From: MADRE3 sp963718195
GTDB lineage: Bacteria > Desulfobacterota > Desulfobulbia > Desulfobulbales > Desulfocapsaceae
Reading direction: 5' to 3'
DNA length: 64,000 nt
Assembly (NCBI GenBank): GCA_963718195.1
Contig: CAVQYQ010000004.1
Coordinates: forward strand, 1 to 64,000
The notes beneath the pieces are model-generated. The model was not told the origin of the DNA. It searched no databases and was given only the letters and a program-made list of their open reading frames with translations. The first letter of the stretch is position 1. Every line of letters begins with the position of its first letter. The position numbers and the translations under genes were made by a program. Shown piece after piece: positions 1 through 11,162 of the stretch.

Positions 1-2773
<2,773 letters not shown>

Positions 2774-2864
2774 ATATTTTTTGATTAAGCTGCTGCTGTT
2801 TTTTACTCTACTGTTCGATTATCTTTTTTTTCATATAGAAGTATCGTGTTACCGATTAGACTTT

Positions 2865-2980
2865 ATCGGTGGCCATAGCGGAGAGGGTCCACCCGTTCTC
2901 ATTCCGAACACGGAAGTTAAGCTCTCCAGCGCCGATGGTACTGCATGGGCAACTGTGTGGGAGAGTAGGTCGCCGCCGAT
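2865..2980 (+). rRNA. rrf: 5S ribosomal RNA
   Basis: Intact 5S gene about 90 bases after 23S. It has the expected order: GGTGGCCATAGCGGAGAGG, CCCGTTCTCATTCCGAACAC, GGAAGTTAAGCTCTCCAGCG, the GATGGTACTGC block and GTGGGAGAGTAGGTCGCCGC, with 5' and 3' ends pairing (ATCGGTGGC with GCCGCCGAT). It is followed at once by an intrinsic terminator. Ends are estimated to within a few bases. Confidence 0.95.
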
Positions 2981-2994
2981 TTTTCTTTATATAT

Positions 2995-3029
2995 AACCCC
3001 CGTCAGGCATTTTCTGGCGGGGGTTTTTT
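2995..3029 (+). terminator. Intrinsic terminator of the rRNA operon
   Basis: AACCCCCGTCAG pairs with CTGGCGGGGGTT across a 7-base loop and is followed by a T run. Near-identical copies recur at 3378-3413 and 3521-3555. Confidence 0.92.
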
Positions 3030-3053
3030 GTTGTGCTTTCCCCGGAAGGTCGG

Positions 3054-3364
3054 CTCCACCCGTTTCATTGCGAACACGGACGTTATCACGACTCTTTTGC
3101 ACCCTTCGGGCGAGCCGATATGACACCCGACTCTGCGTCGATTGCAAGAGCACCGCATACAGTTGTATTGGTGCTCTTACCTCTTCTTGATTCACGGGCC
3201 ATCAGCTCTACCTGCGTCGCCGATGAGCGTGGCATACACTTGTATCGCCCCACTCACCGCTTCTTGGCTCAGGCGCCATCTCAACTCGAAAAACAGCCGT
3301 GAACGCTCTTCAGCGCCGATGGTACTGCATGGGCAATAGTGTGGAAGCGTAGGTCGCCGCCGAT
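3054..3364 (+). pseudogene. Degenerate 5S rRNA copy split by about 215 extra bases
   Basis: A 5S-like 5' piece (3054-3085, TCCACCCGTTTCATTGCGAA and on to CACGGACGTTA) and a 5S-like 3' piece (3306-3364, CTCTTCAGCGCCGATGGTAC through GTAGGTCGCCGCCGAT) flank unrelated sequence at about 3086-3300. The 5' helix I strand is missing, so a functional 5S RNA is unlikely. The extra sequence holds a hairpin (3146-3178, AAGAGCACC pairing with GGTGCTCTT) and a second related motif at about 3231 (GCATACACTTGTATCG, compare GCATACAGTTGTATTG at 3155). I do not recognise the insert. Confidence 0.75.
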
Positions 3365-3377
3365 TTTCTTTATATAT

Positions 3378-3413
3378 AACCCCCGTCAGGCATTTATCTG
3401 GCGGGGGTTTTTT
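3378..3413 (+). terminator. Duplicate copy of the rRNA terminator
   Basis: The same 12-base arms as the first rRNA terminator (AACCCCCGTCAG / CTGGCGGGGGTT) with an 11-nt-scale loop and a T run. The flanks are also copied: TTTCTTTATATATAA before it and TTGTTGTGCTTTCCCC after it. It was evidently duplicated together with the 5S segment. Confidence 0.85.
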
Positions 3414-3425
3414 GTTGTGCTTTCC

Positions 3426-3505
3426 CCACCCGTTTCATTGTGAACGCTCTTCAGCGCCGTAGGTAATGCATGGGCAATAGTGTGGGAGAGGAGGTCACCG
3501 CCGAT
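3426..3505 (+). pseudogene. Second degenerate 5S rRNA remnant
   Basis: About 80 bases matching 5S with an internal deletion: CCACCCGTTTCATTGTGAAC runs directly into GCTCTTCAGCGCCGTAGGTA, then GTGGGAGAGGAGGTCACCGC and CGAT. It lacks the 5' strand of helix I and the GGAAGTTAA loop region, so it should not fold as 5S RNA. It shares the GAACGCTCTTCAGCGCCG junction with the preceding remnant, which suggests the two arose by successive duplication. Confidence 0.75.
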
Positions 3506-3520
3506 TTTCTTTATATACAA

Positions 3521-3555
3521 AACCCCCGTCAGGCTATCCGTCTGGTTGGGGGTTT
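3521..3555 (+). terminator. Third, diverged copy of the rRNA terminator
   Basis: AACCCCCGTCAG pairs imperfectly with CTGGTTGGGGGTT and is followed by only TTTC, so it has drifted from the two upstream copies. It ends the three-unit 5S-terminator array. Confidence 0.75.
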
Positions 3556-3689
3556 CACTTCTGGGTGCCTTGTTCATAACCCTTTCCTGCACCCGAACGT
3601 TCTTCTTGGTCTTCTTTTAGAGTAGAAAAATATACAAATACAATTTAAGCTACCCGCTCAATCATTGGTAAATATCTTCTCAAGACATC

Positions 3690-4751
3690 ATGCTTGCACA
3701 TCGACTCATAAACTACGCTGTTGATCGTCTTAACAATCAGCAGATAAGTGGCTGGGCTTTTAGTAAATTACGAACTAACAAGCCAGTACGACTACAATTT
3801 TACCTTGACCATAGCTTTATCGGTGAAACTGTTGCGGACAATTTTCGGAAGGATTTGAAAGAACAGAAAATTCATCCAGACGGCACCTGCGGATTTTATT
3901 TTCATTTTCCACCAGAAACCGATTTTACCACATTCACAAATTTGTATATTTTCTGCGGTGGCTCAAAACCGATATGCACGTTTCCGGCAGAGACAATTCC
4001 AGACATTTTTACAGAGAATCTGCCAAAAATTCTTTTCATGCACATACCGAAAACTGCGGGTACCTCTTTTAATGGTTTTGTTCAGCAACGGTATCCTGCG
4101 GGTACCACAGCAATACACATCGAATCGGTACCTGCTTCCAACTACCCAGATCTGATCAAACAAAGGTCCTACCTCGCAGGACATTTTCGTATCGAAACGA
4201 TTAAACAACACTTTGATCTGAATTCATTTTCTCTTTATACAATATTACGCCAGCCTCATCGTCATTTACACTCAAATTTCAATTGGCTGCGAGGTATCGC
4301 AGCCAATCCGGAAAGCAGCGCATTTCTCAAACATCCTGATTATATTCAAAATCTTGGAACCCAGCTTCATCTTCAAAACACCAATATTAAACATATTTTA
4401 CAATCACTCGTTGCTCACCCCAAACAGTTTGAACTCGAATTGTTTGATAATCGCCAAACCCGACATTTTCTCGATTACAAGCCTCATCGGGTGAGCGAAA
4501 AAGATTTGGAACAGGCTTTAGAAAATTTCAAGCTGTTCTCAGAGATCGGGCTGACAGAACAATACGAATCGTTTGTTCAAAGATTTTGTACGACCCATGA
4601 GCTTCCTTTCATCAAACAGGCGACGGTATTAAATAGATCTAAATTCAGGCCACTCTATGATGTCAATGAGCCGGAGATGCAACGTTTACTGAATCCTTTA
4701 GTTAGATTCGATCTTCGTCTCTATGAGATGGCTCAATCACTCATTTCATGA
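3690..4751 (+). CDS. Sulfotransferase family protein with N-terminal accessory domain
   Basis: A 353-residue protein. Residues about 110-350 are a P-loop sulfotransferase: FMHIPKTAGTSF near residue 117 is the 5'-phosphosulfate-binding loop of the PAPS-dependent family, and TILRQPHRHLHS near 187 fits the 3'-phosphate-binding region. Residues about 8-90 (with GWAFSKLRTNKPVRL and a downstream GFYFHFP) resemble the small beta-rich domain often joined to surface-polysaccharide glycosyltransferases. Such enzymes sulfate extracellular carbohydrate; the acceptor cannot be told. There is no clear Shine-Dalgarno before the ATG. The gene stands alone between the rRNA array and the TRAP operon and is visibly more AT-rich than its neighbours, which suggests horizontal acquisition. 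Confidence 0.8.
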   Translation: MLAHRLINYAVDRLNNQQISGWAFSKLRTNKPVRLQFYLDHSFIGETVADNFRKDLKEQKIHPDGTCGFYFHFPPETDFTTFTNLYIFCGGSKPICTFPAETIPDIFTENLPKILFMHIPKTAGTSFNGFVQQRYPAGTTAIHIESVPASNYPDLIKQRSYLAGHFRIETIKQHFDLNSFSLYTILRQPHRHLHSNFNWLRGIAANPESSAFLKHPDYIQNLGTQLHLQNTNIKHILQSLVAHPKQFELELFDNRQTRHFLDYKPHRVSEKDLEQALENFKLFSEIGLTEQYESFVQRFCTTHELPFIKQATVLNRSKFRPLYDVNEPEMQRLLNPLVRFDLRLYEMAQSLIS

Positions 4752-4878
4752 AAAGATACAGACGTGTTGTTTGAGCAAAATAATCTTGACGTTATGCTCC
4801 TGACAATGCTTTAATCTGCAGGTCGTTCGCCCGGATCTACATCGGGTCACCATACAACAACAAAAGCGAGAGGTAATC

Positions 4879-5868
4879 ATGAAGAAGACTATTGTATTCT
4901 GCTGTTCTTTTTTACTGGTCGTATCTCTTTTTCAGGCGGCTCATGCTGAAAAAGTACTTCGGTTAACCCTGCAACTGCCCGCAACCCATCATCTCGGCCT
5001 AAATGTCCAGTCATTTGCCGATGAGGTAAACAAGAACACCAACGGTGAAATCAAGGTTGAGGTATATCCATCAGCTCAATTGTACAAGGATAAAGAGGTT
5101 CCTCAGGCCGTGGCTTCAGGGGCAGTTGAGATGGGCGTTGCGGCACTGACCAGATTTGTCGGGACAATCCCTGCGGTCGACCTGTTTTATGTTCCTTTTC
5201 TTTTCGCTGACGAGGCCGCGGTTAAAAATGCGGTTGCCAAGGGCAGTCCGGTCCGGCAACCTATTGATGATGCGGTATTAAAAACCGGAGCACGTATTCT
5301 CTGGTGGCAGGCGTATGGCGGTGCTGTTTTCCTCAGTAATGATTTTGAGATCAAATCTCCTGCCGACCTGAAGGGTAAGAAAGTACGGGTATTCAGTAAA
5401 ACACTGGGAGCCCTTGTTGAAGCTGCCGGTGGAGCCGCAACCTCTATCTCCGGTTCTGAGCAGTTTCTCGCTTATCAACGCGGCACTGTCGACGTCGGTA
5501 TTACCGGGGTAACCGCGGTCCAGAAACGAAAACTCTACCAGGTAATGAACACCCTGACCGCAACCAAGAGTATGGTGGATATCGAGTTTGTGGTACTTGT
5601 CAACGAAAAGATCTGGCAGGAACTGACCGATGACCAACGCTCAATAATTGAGACGGCTGCTGCCCGTGTTGAAAAAGAACTGCGTGACAAGATGAGCCAG
5701 CTTGAAGCAGACGCCTTTGCATTTGTTCAGGATAAATTGAAGGTCGTCAACCTCAGTGACGAAGAAATGAAAGCATGGAAAGAGCTGGCCTCTCCGGTCG
5801 TTAACGAATACATAAAAAATGCCGGCCCGCTTGGGGCTCAGCTTGTTGAAGCTGCAAAAAAAATGTAG
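4879..5868 (+). CDS. dctP: TRAP transporter substrate-binding protein (DctP family)
   Basis: Periplasmic solute receptor of a tripartite ATP-independent periplasmic transporter, 329 residues. Residues 1-23 are a signal peptide ending QAAHA. The DctP/TAXI-like fold is supported by GEIKVEVYPSAQLYKDKEV and by KGKKVRVFSK, where R170 is the arginine that normally salt-bridges a substrate carboxylate. The substrate is therefore probably an organic acid, not identifiable further. The start has a strong ribosome site (GAGAGG, 7 bases upstream). It is the first gene of a dctP-dctQ-dctM-lyase operon read on the same strand, with short gaps. Confidence 0.93.
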   Translation: MKKTIVFCCSFLLVVSLFQAAHAEKVLRLTLQLPATHHLGLNVQSFADEVNKNTNGEIKVEVYPSAQLYKDKEVPQAVASGAVEMGVAALTRFVGTIPAVDLFYVPFLFADEAAVKNAVAKGSPVRQPIDDAVLKTGARILWWQAYGGAVFLSNDFEIKSPADLKGKKVRVFSKTLGALVEAAGGAATSISGSEQFLAYQRGTVDVGITGVTAVQKRKLYQVMNTLTATKSMVDIEFVVLVNEKIWQELTDDQRSIIETAAARVEKELRDKMSQLEADAFAFVQDKLKVVNLSDEEMKAWKELASPVVNEYIKNAGPLGAQLVEAAKKM

Positions 5869-5922
5869 CAGTCTGGTGGTATCGGGGAAGGATGAGCTTC
5901 TCCGATACCATTTGATAACCAC

Positions 5923-6429
5923 ATGGTCATGATGTTTGCCCTTATAGACAGAATCAGCGACTTTTTCGGTCGCATTGCCGCCTGGCTCTTTTTTCTCATT
6001 GGCGGCATTATCGTATTTGAAGTCGTTGCCCGATACGTCTTTCTTGCTCCCACGATCTGGGGAGAAGAAATGTCACGGTTCCTGCAGATCTGGGCAACCT
6101 ATCTCGCCGCAGCCTATGTCCTGAAAAACCGCCAACTCATTGCAATTGATGTGGTTACCAGCAAGATGCCCGATCTCTTTCGTATTATCTGTGAATCGTG
6201 TGCGCTTCTGGTCATCGCTCTCTTTTCACTGGTCGCTCTCATTTATGGAATTGAAATTGCTGTCGAGTCTATCAAGGTCGGCAGAGCGACATCCACCATG
6301 CTTGCCGTTCCCAAATGGATGTCGGAGATATCCATACCCATCGGTTTTGGCCTGATGCTGATGCAGACATTCGTCGAGCTGGTCCGCACAGTCACCAGAT
6401 CCGATGATCCCAACTCAAGCGCCCATTAG
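5923..6429 (+). CDS. dctQ: TRAP transporter small permease (DctQ family)
   Basis: A 168-residue membrane protein with four predicted transmembrane segments, typical length for DctQ. ARYVFLAPTIWGEEMSRFLQ around residues 35-54 carries the E-E pair and W seen in the family. It partners the large permease DctM to receive substrate from DctP. It lies 54 bases after dctP and 10 bases before dctM. The ATG at 5923 or that at 5932 could be the start; both give nearly the same protein. Confidence 0.92.
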   Translation: MVMMFALIDRISDFFGRIAAWLFFLIGGIIVFEVVARYVFLAPTIWGEEMSRFLQIWATYLAAAYVLKNRQLIAIDVVTSKMPDLFRIICESCALLVIALFSLVALIYGIEIAVESIKVGRATSTMLAVPKWMSEISIPIGFGLMLMQTFVELVRTVTRSDDPNSSAH

Positions 6430-6439
6430 CAGTACTTAA

Positions 6440-7711
6440 ATGACAACTTTTCTTATCCTTCTTGCACTTCTCGGGCTTTTATTTATCAGGGTACCCGTGG
6501 CATTCGCCCTCGGTGGTCTGGGCCTTTTCCTGCTCTGGCTCAAGAATATAAATGTGGTTATGGTGCCGCAGGCACTATACTCTACTGCAGACAGTTTCGT
6601 TTTACTGGCGGTGCCCCTGTTTCTGTTGATGTCCAATATCCTGCTCAAGGGCGGGGTTGGCAAAGATCTGTTTAACGCTGTCCAGTCATGGGTTGGTCAT
6701 TGGCCGGGAGGTCTTGGAGTTGCGACCATCATCAGCTGCGCCCTTTTTTCTGCAATCTCAGGGTCCTCAGTGGCCACCGCCGCGACGATCGCAACCGTTG
6801 CAATCCCTGAGATGATCAATCGCGGGTACAGTCGACCGTTTGTCCTCGGTCTGCTAGCCGCCGGAGGCACACTCGGTATCCTTATTCCTCCGTCGATTCC
6901 GATGATTCTCTATGGCGTTATCACGGAAGAATCAATCGTTGATCTGTTCATGGCCGGAGTGGGTCCCGGACTCATGCTGACAAGTCTGTTTGTAGTCTAC
7001 TGTTTTGTCTTTTCTTTTTTTGACAAAAAGTACATTCCCAGTCCCCGGGCTACCTGGGCACAGCGCAGAAAGGCCTCTTTTAGGGCATTTCCCACATTAT
7101 TGCTGGCTGTCGTCGTTATCGGTGGAATCTACCTGGGAATTTTCACCCCGACTGAATCGGCGGGGGTCGGTTTTGCTCTCTCACTTCTAATCGTATTGTT
7201 TTTAAGGACTCTTTCCTGGTCGGACCTGAAGCTTGCGGTCATGGAGTCGATGGTGACGACAATCACTATTTTTCTTATCATAGCGGGTGCAAAAGTATTT
7301 GGTAAAGCGATAACACTCTATCGGATTCCTCAGGAAATATCGTTGGCAATCACCACCAATATTGGTGAACCTGCACTCTTCGTCCTTGTAGTCTGCGCAG
7401 TGCTGCTGATCATGGGATTTTTCCTGGAATCCATATCCATGCTGTTAATCATGGTGCCGGTGCTGCATCCTGCACTTGGGGCAATGATGCTTGACCCGAT
7501 ATGGTTTGGAGTTCTATTCGTTGTCATGATTGAGTGTGCGCTGATAACCCCACCGGTCGGAATGAATCTGTTTGTAATTCAAGCTGTGGCCAAGGTGGAC
7601 CTCTCCGAGGTGGTCAAAGGGGTCTGGCCGTTTATCCTGATGATGTTCGGGACCATTGTTGCGATCTATCTGGTACCCGATATTGTACTGTATATCCCTT
7701 TCAAACTGTGA
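6440..7711 (+). CDS. dctM: TRAP transporter large permease (DctM family)
   Basis: A 423-residue integral membrane protein with about 12 hydrophobic segments. Family hallmarks include VPLFLLMSNILLKGGVGKDL near residue 55, FSAISGSSVATAATIATV near 105, GGTLGILIPPSIPMILYG near 140 and the near-C-terminal ITPPVGMNLFVIQ. DctM is the Na+-coupled transport subunit. It sits directly after dctQ and 7 bases ahead of the lyase-like gene, so the four genes are probably one transcript. Confidence 0.95.
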   Translation: MTTFLILLALLGLLFIRVPVAFALGGLGLFLLWLKNINVVMVPQALYSTADSFVLLAVPLFLLMSNILLKGGVGKDLFNAVQSWVGHWPGGLGVATIISCALFSAISGSSVATAATIATVAIPEMINRGYSRPFVLGLLAAGGTLGILIPPSIPMILYGVITEESIVDLFMAGVGPGLMLTSLFVVYCFVFSFFDKKYIPSPRATWAQRRKASFRAFPTLLLAVVVIGGIYLGIFTPTESAGVGFALSLLIVLFLRTLSWSDLKLAVMESMVTTITIFLIIAGAKVFGKAITLYRIPQEISLAITTNIGEPALFVLVVCAVLLIMGFFLESISMLLIMVPVLHPALGAMMLDPIWFGVLFVVMIECALITPPVGMNLFVIQAVAKVDLSEVVKGVWPFILMMFGTIVAIYLVPDIVLYIPFKL

Positions 7712-7718
7712 GATTTCT

Positions 7719-8576
7719 ATGCCCTCACCTGCCCAGACCCTTAACAAACTGCTCGCTACGGGTGAAATATTAATTATGCCCTGTTGCCATGACGCCCTGT
7801 CTGCCAAGCTCATCGAGCGGGCCGGATTTCCAATGACCTTCATGAGTGGATTTGCCGTGTCATCATGCCGGCTGGCTATGCCTGACACCGGATTGATATC
7901 TTTTGGTGAGATGGTTGATCAGGCTCGTACTATCACCCAGGCGGTATCCTTTCCCGTTCTGGCCGATGGCGATACCGGGTATGGCAATGCAGTCAATGTC
8001 AAGCGCACGGTCCGTGAATATGCGGCAGCTGGACTCGCCTGTGTTATGATTGAGGACCAGTTATCTCCAAAACGCTGCGGCCATACCAAAGGTAAACAGG
8101 TCGTTGAATTTGAGGAGGCATGCCAAAGAATTAAAGCCGCCGTTGATGCCCGTGATGAAGGGGCAGACATCCTCATTATGGCCCGTACAGATGCCCGCGG
8201 GGTCGCCGGAATGGAAGAGGCATTGAACAGAATGAAGGCGTTCCAGGAAATCGGAGCGGATATTCTTTTCCTGGAAGCTCCCCGGTCAATCGAAGAAATG
8301 CGACAGTTCTGCACAGTTGTGCCGGGATATAAAATGGCAAACCTTATCGAGAACGGCCTCACCCCAGTCCTTCCCCCCGAAGAACTCAGTAGGCTCGGGT
8401 ACACAATCGCCGCCTACCCCCTCACCCTTCTCCAGGCGACAATTTCAGCAGTTGAAGATGCCCTTGCCAGCCTGGCTCGAGGAAAACATCCCGAAGGTCT
8501 CAAGGATTTTGAAATGGTAAAAGAGATCATCGGCTTCAGCGATTACTACCGGGAAGAACAACGGTATAAAAGCTGA
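7719..8576 (+). CDS. Isocitrate lyase/PEP mutase family enzyme
   Basis: A 285-residue TIM-barrel enzyme. ADGDTGYG at 82-89 is the Mg2+-binding loop and KRCGHTKGK at 118-126 is the active-site signature of the superfamily, with C120 the cysteine used by methylisocitrate and dimethylmalate lyases. Such enzymes cleave or form C-C (or P-C) bonds in 2-oxo- and hydroxy-acids. The exact reaction (2-methylisocitrate lyase, dimethylmalate lyase, oxaloacetate decarboxylase) cannot be fixed by eye. I chose the ATG at 7719, just after the dctM stop, rather than an in-frame upstream ATG inside dctM. Its place in the TRAP operon suggests it acts on the imported acid or its first product. Confidence 0.85.
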   Translation: MPSPAQTLNKLLATGEILIMPCCHDALSAKLIERAGFPMTFMSGFAVSSCRLAMPDTGLISFGEMVDQARTITQAVSFPVLADGDTGYGNAVNVKRTVREYAAAGLACVMIEDQLSPKRCGHTKGKQVVEFEEACQRIKAAVDARDEGADILIMARTDARGVAGMEEALNRMKAFQEIGADILFLEAPRSIEEMRQFCTVVPGYKMANLIENGLTPVLPPEELSRLGYTIAAYPLTLLQATISAVEDALASLARGKHPEGLKDFEMVKEIIGFSDYYREEQRYKS

Positions 8577-8683
8577 CCCCACCAGTTTGAATCAGTACAG
8601 ACTCCATGTGGGTAGAGGTTATGGAGGATCGCTCCAGATCGTGAATGGGCTTGGTAGTTCCAGGTTATTCGGGAGGGGGAAAA

Positions 8684-9166
8684 TCAGGAGAGCAGGTAAA
8701 AGCCAAGGTCCTTTTCTTCCCTGGCAAGATCAACAAATTCGCATCCAACATATTGATCTTTAATAATTTTTACGACAACTTTCTTGTCGATTGTTGTTTT
8801 TTTTGCGTTATCCAGGTTAAATTTCAAACGAAGGCTGTTACCTGCAGCCACTGCGGCACTATCCAAATTCTTGAAACCTATCCCGGTACGGGAGATATCC
8901 CGGACCGTCATATCACACCAGTGTGATTTTTTCGGCGATATAACCATATAGGTTCCTGCCAGATTGACATTTTTTCTATAACTTGACCTGAAGTTGAGCT
9001 GAATAGTAAACCGTTTGCCACATTGGCAACGAGAGGACACCTGATGTTTCGAATTCTTGAATTGGGACACCGATACTTTCTTAATGAGGCCACAATCCGG
9101 GCAGGTTATAATGGCCATGTCGTTTTTATCGACATGGGCTGCTATGATATCCTTCGTCAGTTCCAT
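8684..9166 (-). CDS. PilZ domain protein with N-terminal zinc-ribbon-like segment
   Basis: A 160-residue soluble protein. Cys22/Cys25 and Cys47/Cys49 form a zinc-ribbon-like head (TCPDC and SRCQCGKRF). A PilZ domain follows: RSSYR at 60-64 gives the RxxxR motif and DISRTG at 90-95 the DxSxxG motif, together the usual cyclic di-GMP site. It is probably a c-di-GMP-responsive adaptor for motility, matrix or adhesion. It stands alone, with about 240 bases of upstream intergenic DNA, so its output partner is not shown by context. Confidence 0.82.
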   Translation of the reverse strand: MELTKDIIAAHVDKNDMAIITCPDCGLIKKVSVSQFKNSKHQVSSRCQCGKRFTIQLNFRSSYRKNVNLAGTYMVISPKKSHWCDMTVRDISRTGIGFKNLDSAAVAAGNSLRLKFNLDNAKKTTIDKKVVVKIIKDQYVGCEFVDLAREEKDLGFYLLS

Positions 9167-9407
9167 TGATCAGAATCTAGGTAGTGGCGACTTAATGAGT
9201 CATTCTCTGAGACTTCTCAATCAGTCTCTAGTACGGATAAAAGTCATTTTTTATCCTCATGCTATACAGTTAAGCCTATGGTATAGATTCAGTGATGTCA
9301 AATAAATAGATACAATTTTTCAATCGATTTACAAAAAAGCAGGGACCGCGAAGCAATCAGTTTGTCAGAACAATGTGAATCTCATACCAATAGATACCGG
9401 GTCGCGC

Positions 9408-10406
9408 TCAGTGGTGAGCATGATATCCTGCCAATGAATCTCCATAAGCAAAAAGAGCAGGAACACCTCCGGTATGCCAGAACAAGATGTTGTCGGAGGG
9501 GCTGAATCGTCCCTGTCTGACCAGATTAATCAGGCCGCCCATCGCTCGCCCGGTATAGACAGGGTCAAGCAGAATCCCTTCCAGGGATGCGGTTAAATGG
9601 AGCGCCTCACGCTCCAGGTTCCCCGCGATACCATAACCACCGCCGATAAAGTCTGTCATCAGGGTGAGATTGTCACTACTAAATGTTTTTTCGACCTGCA
9701 TACGGCCAGCCGTCATATTTGCGAGCTCAAGAATATACTGATCCAGTGGCCGCCCTTCCATCTCCTCCTTGTCTATCCCGATCCCAATTAACTCAATATC
9801 CATGTTATTAAGATGAGCACCAACCATTAAGCCGGCATGAGTCCCGCCTGAACTGGAAGCGAAAACAATGTGTGAGAAAGACTCATCACGGGCAGCTGAT
9901 TGATGTTTGATCTCTGTTATTGCATCAACAAATCCGAGAGCTCCAGTCGCATTTGAACCGCCGTACGGGATCACATACACCTTTTTTCCTTCATTTTTGA
10001 GCTCCTCGCAAATCTCAGGGATTGTCTCCCCTTTTCTCTGCTCCCCGCACCAGTGAATCTTTGCTGCGAAGAACGCATCAAGCAACAGGTTGCCTTCAAG
10101 CTGTTGAGGTGCTTCCCCTCCCAGCGCCAGGTGGCAGTCCAGTCCAGTCATGGCCGCTGCTGCTGCTGTCTGCCGGCAATGATTTGACTGGGCGGCACCA
10201 CCGCTGACCAGGGTGTCCGCCTGCTGATCGAGCGCTTCGCCGACCAGGTATTCCAGCTTCCTGACCTTGTTACCGCCAAGCGCCAGTCCGCTCTGATCAT
10301 CTCGTTTCATAAAGATTTGCGGCCCCTTCATATATCCTGACAGCCGGGTCAGCTTAACGATCGGTGTGGGGAAGAAACCAAGATTTGATTTGGGTGCATT
10401 TATCAT
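9408..10406 (-). CDS. D-cysteine desulfhydrase / ACC deaminase family PLP enzyme
   Basis: A 332-residue fold-type II PLP enzyme. K47 in LALGGNKVRKLEYL is the expected Schiff-base lysine, and VSGGAAQSNHCRQTAAAA near residue 65-82 is the conserved SNH phosphate/substrate loop. The family contains D-cysteine desulfhydrase (D-cysteine to pyruvate, H2S and NH3) and ACC deaminase. The DcyD-like assignment is the more likely one in a non-plant-associated anaerobe, but the specificity residues were not checked. It ends 17 bases after the start side of the sirtuin gene's stop and reads in the same direction, so it may be transcribed with the macrodomain-sirtuin pair. Confidence 0.85.
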   Translation of the reverse strand: MINAPKSNLGFFPTPIVKLTRLSGYMKGPQIFMKRDDQSGLALGGNKVRKLEYLVGEALDQQADTLVSGGAAQSNHCRQTAAAAAMTGLDCHLALGGEAPQQLEGNLLLDAFFAAKIHWCGEQRKGETIPEICEELKNEGKKVYVIPYGGSNATGALGFVDAITEIKHQSAARDESFSHIVFASSSGGTHAGLMVGAHLNNMDIELIGIGIDKEEMEGRPLDQYILELANMTAGRMQVEKTFSSDNLTLMTDFIGGGYGIAGNLEREALHLTASLEGILLDPVYTGRAMGGLINLVRQGRFSPSDNILFWHTGGVPALFAYGDSLAGYHAHH

Positions 10407-10423
10407 TGATCAAGCCTCACGGG

Positions 10424-11161
10424 TCACAGCAGGTGATGTATGAAATTGCCCAGTTTCTCCTGAATGACAAGATCAGCATACTGATCCAGCGGGGTCTCAG
10501 ACAAGGTTATAATTACTAATTTTGCTCCAGATTCTTTGGCGACCAGGGGAAAAGAGGCTGCCGGCTGGACCTGCAGCGTGGAACCGGCAGCTATCATCAG
10601 ATCACACTGTCGGGACAATCGCTCTGCCCGGTGCAGATCAGCTTCAACAAGCTGTTGACCAAACGATATGGTATTGGGTTTGAGCAGTCCACCACATAGT
10701 TCACACAAGGGGGGATGTTCCGGATCGAGTCGCTTCATCAATGGTTCTGCCGGAGAAATATCACCACAGCCCATACAGATTATCTCAAGCGTTGTACCGT
10801 GAAGATTTACTATCTCCCCAGTCGGTAAACCGCTTTTTTCATGAAGACCGTCGATATTCTGAGTAATCAAGCCCAGGAGCCGCTTCTTTTTATAAAGTTG
10901 GGTAAAAAAAGTATGGGTCTTACCCGGTTGAGCAGTACTGATACTCTCCCAGAGTACTTTCTTGCGCTCCCAGTAAAGACAGCGCTTGACTGGATCATTC
11001 AAGAACTCTGTCAGGTAGACCGGGGTGAATTTTTCCCAGATCCCCCCCTGGCTGCGATAGTCAGAAATACCAGATTCAGTGCTGATTCCCGCTCCAGTAA
11101 AACCGACAATCCTGCTGGAGTCCTCGAGAAAATGTCTAAACTGCTGGAGCTTGTCTTCCAT
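10424..11161 (-). CDS. Sir2-family NAD-dependent protein deacylase
   Basis: A sirtuin of 245 residues from the chosen start. It has GAGIS at 23-27, SGISDYR at 30-36, TQNIDGLH at 100-107, catalytic H121 in NLHGT, and zinc cysteines C129, C132, C153 and C156. It removes acyl groups from lysines using NAD+, giving nicotinamide and O-acyl-ADP-ribose. All catalytic residues of the classical enzyme are present, unlike the ADP-ribosylating SirTM class. An upstream in-frame start (to 11239) would overlap the macrodomain gene by 77 bases. The ATG at 11161 sits one base after that gene's TGA, the expected layout for translational coupling. Confidence 0.92.
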   Translation of the reverse strand: MEDKLQQFRHFLEDSSRIVGFTGAGISTESGISDYRSQGGIWEKFTPVYLTEFLNDPVKRCLYWERKKVLWESISTAQPGKTHTFFTQLYKKKRLLGLITQNIDGLHEKSGLPTGEIVNLHGTTLEIICMGCGDISPAEPLMKRLDPEHPPLCELCGGLLKPNTISFGQQLVEADLHRAERLSRQCDLMIAAGSTLQVQPAASFPLVAKESGAKLVIITLSETPLDQYADLVIQEKLGNFIHHLL

Positions 11162-11162
11162 T

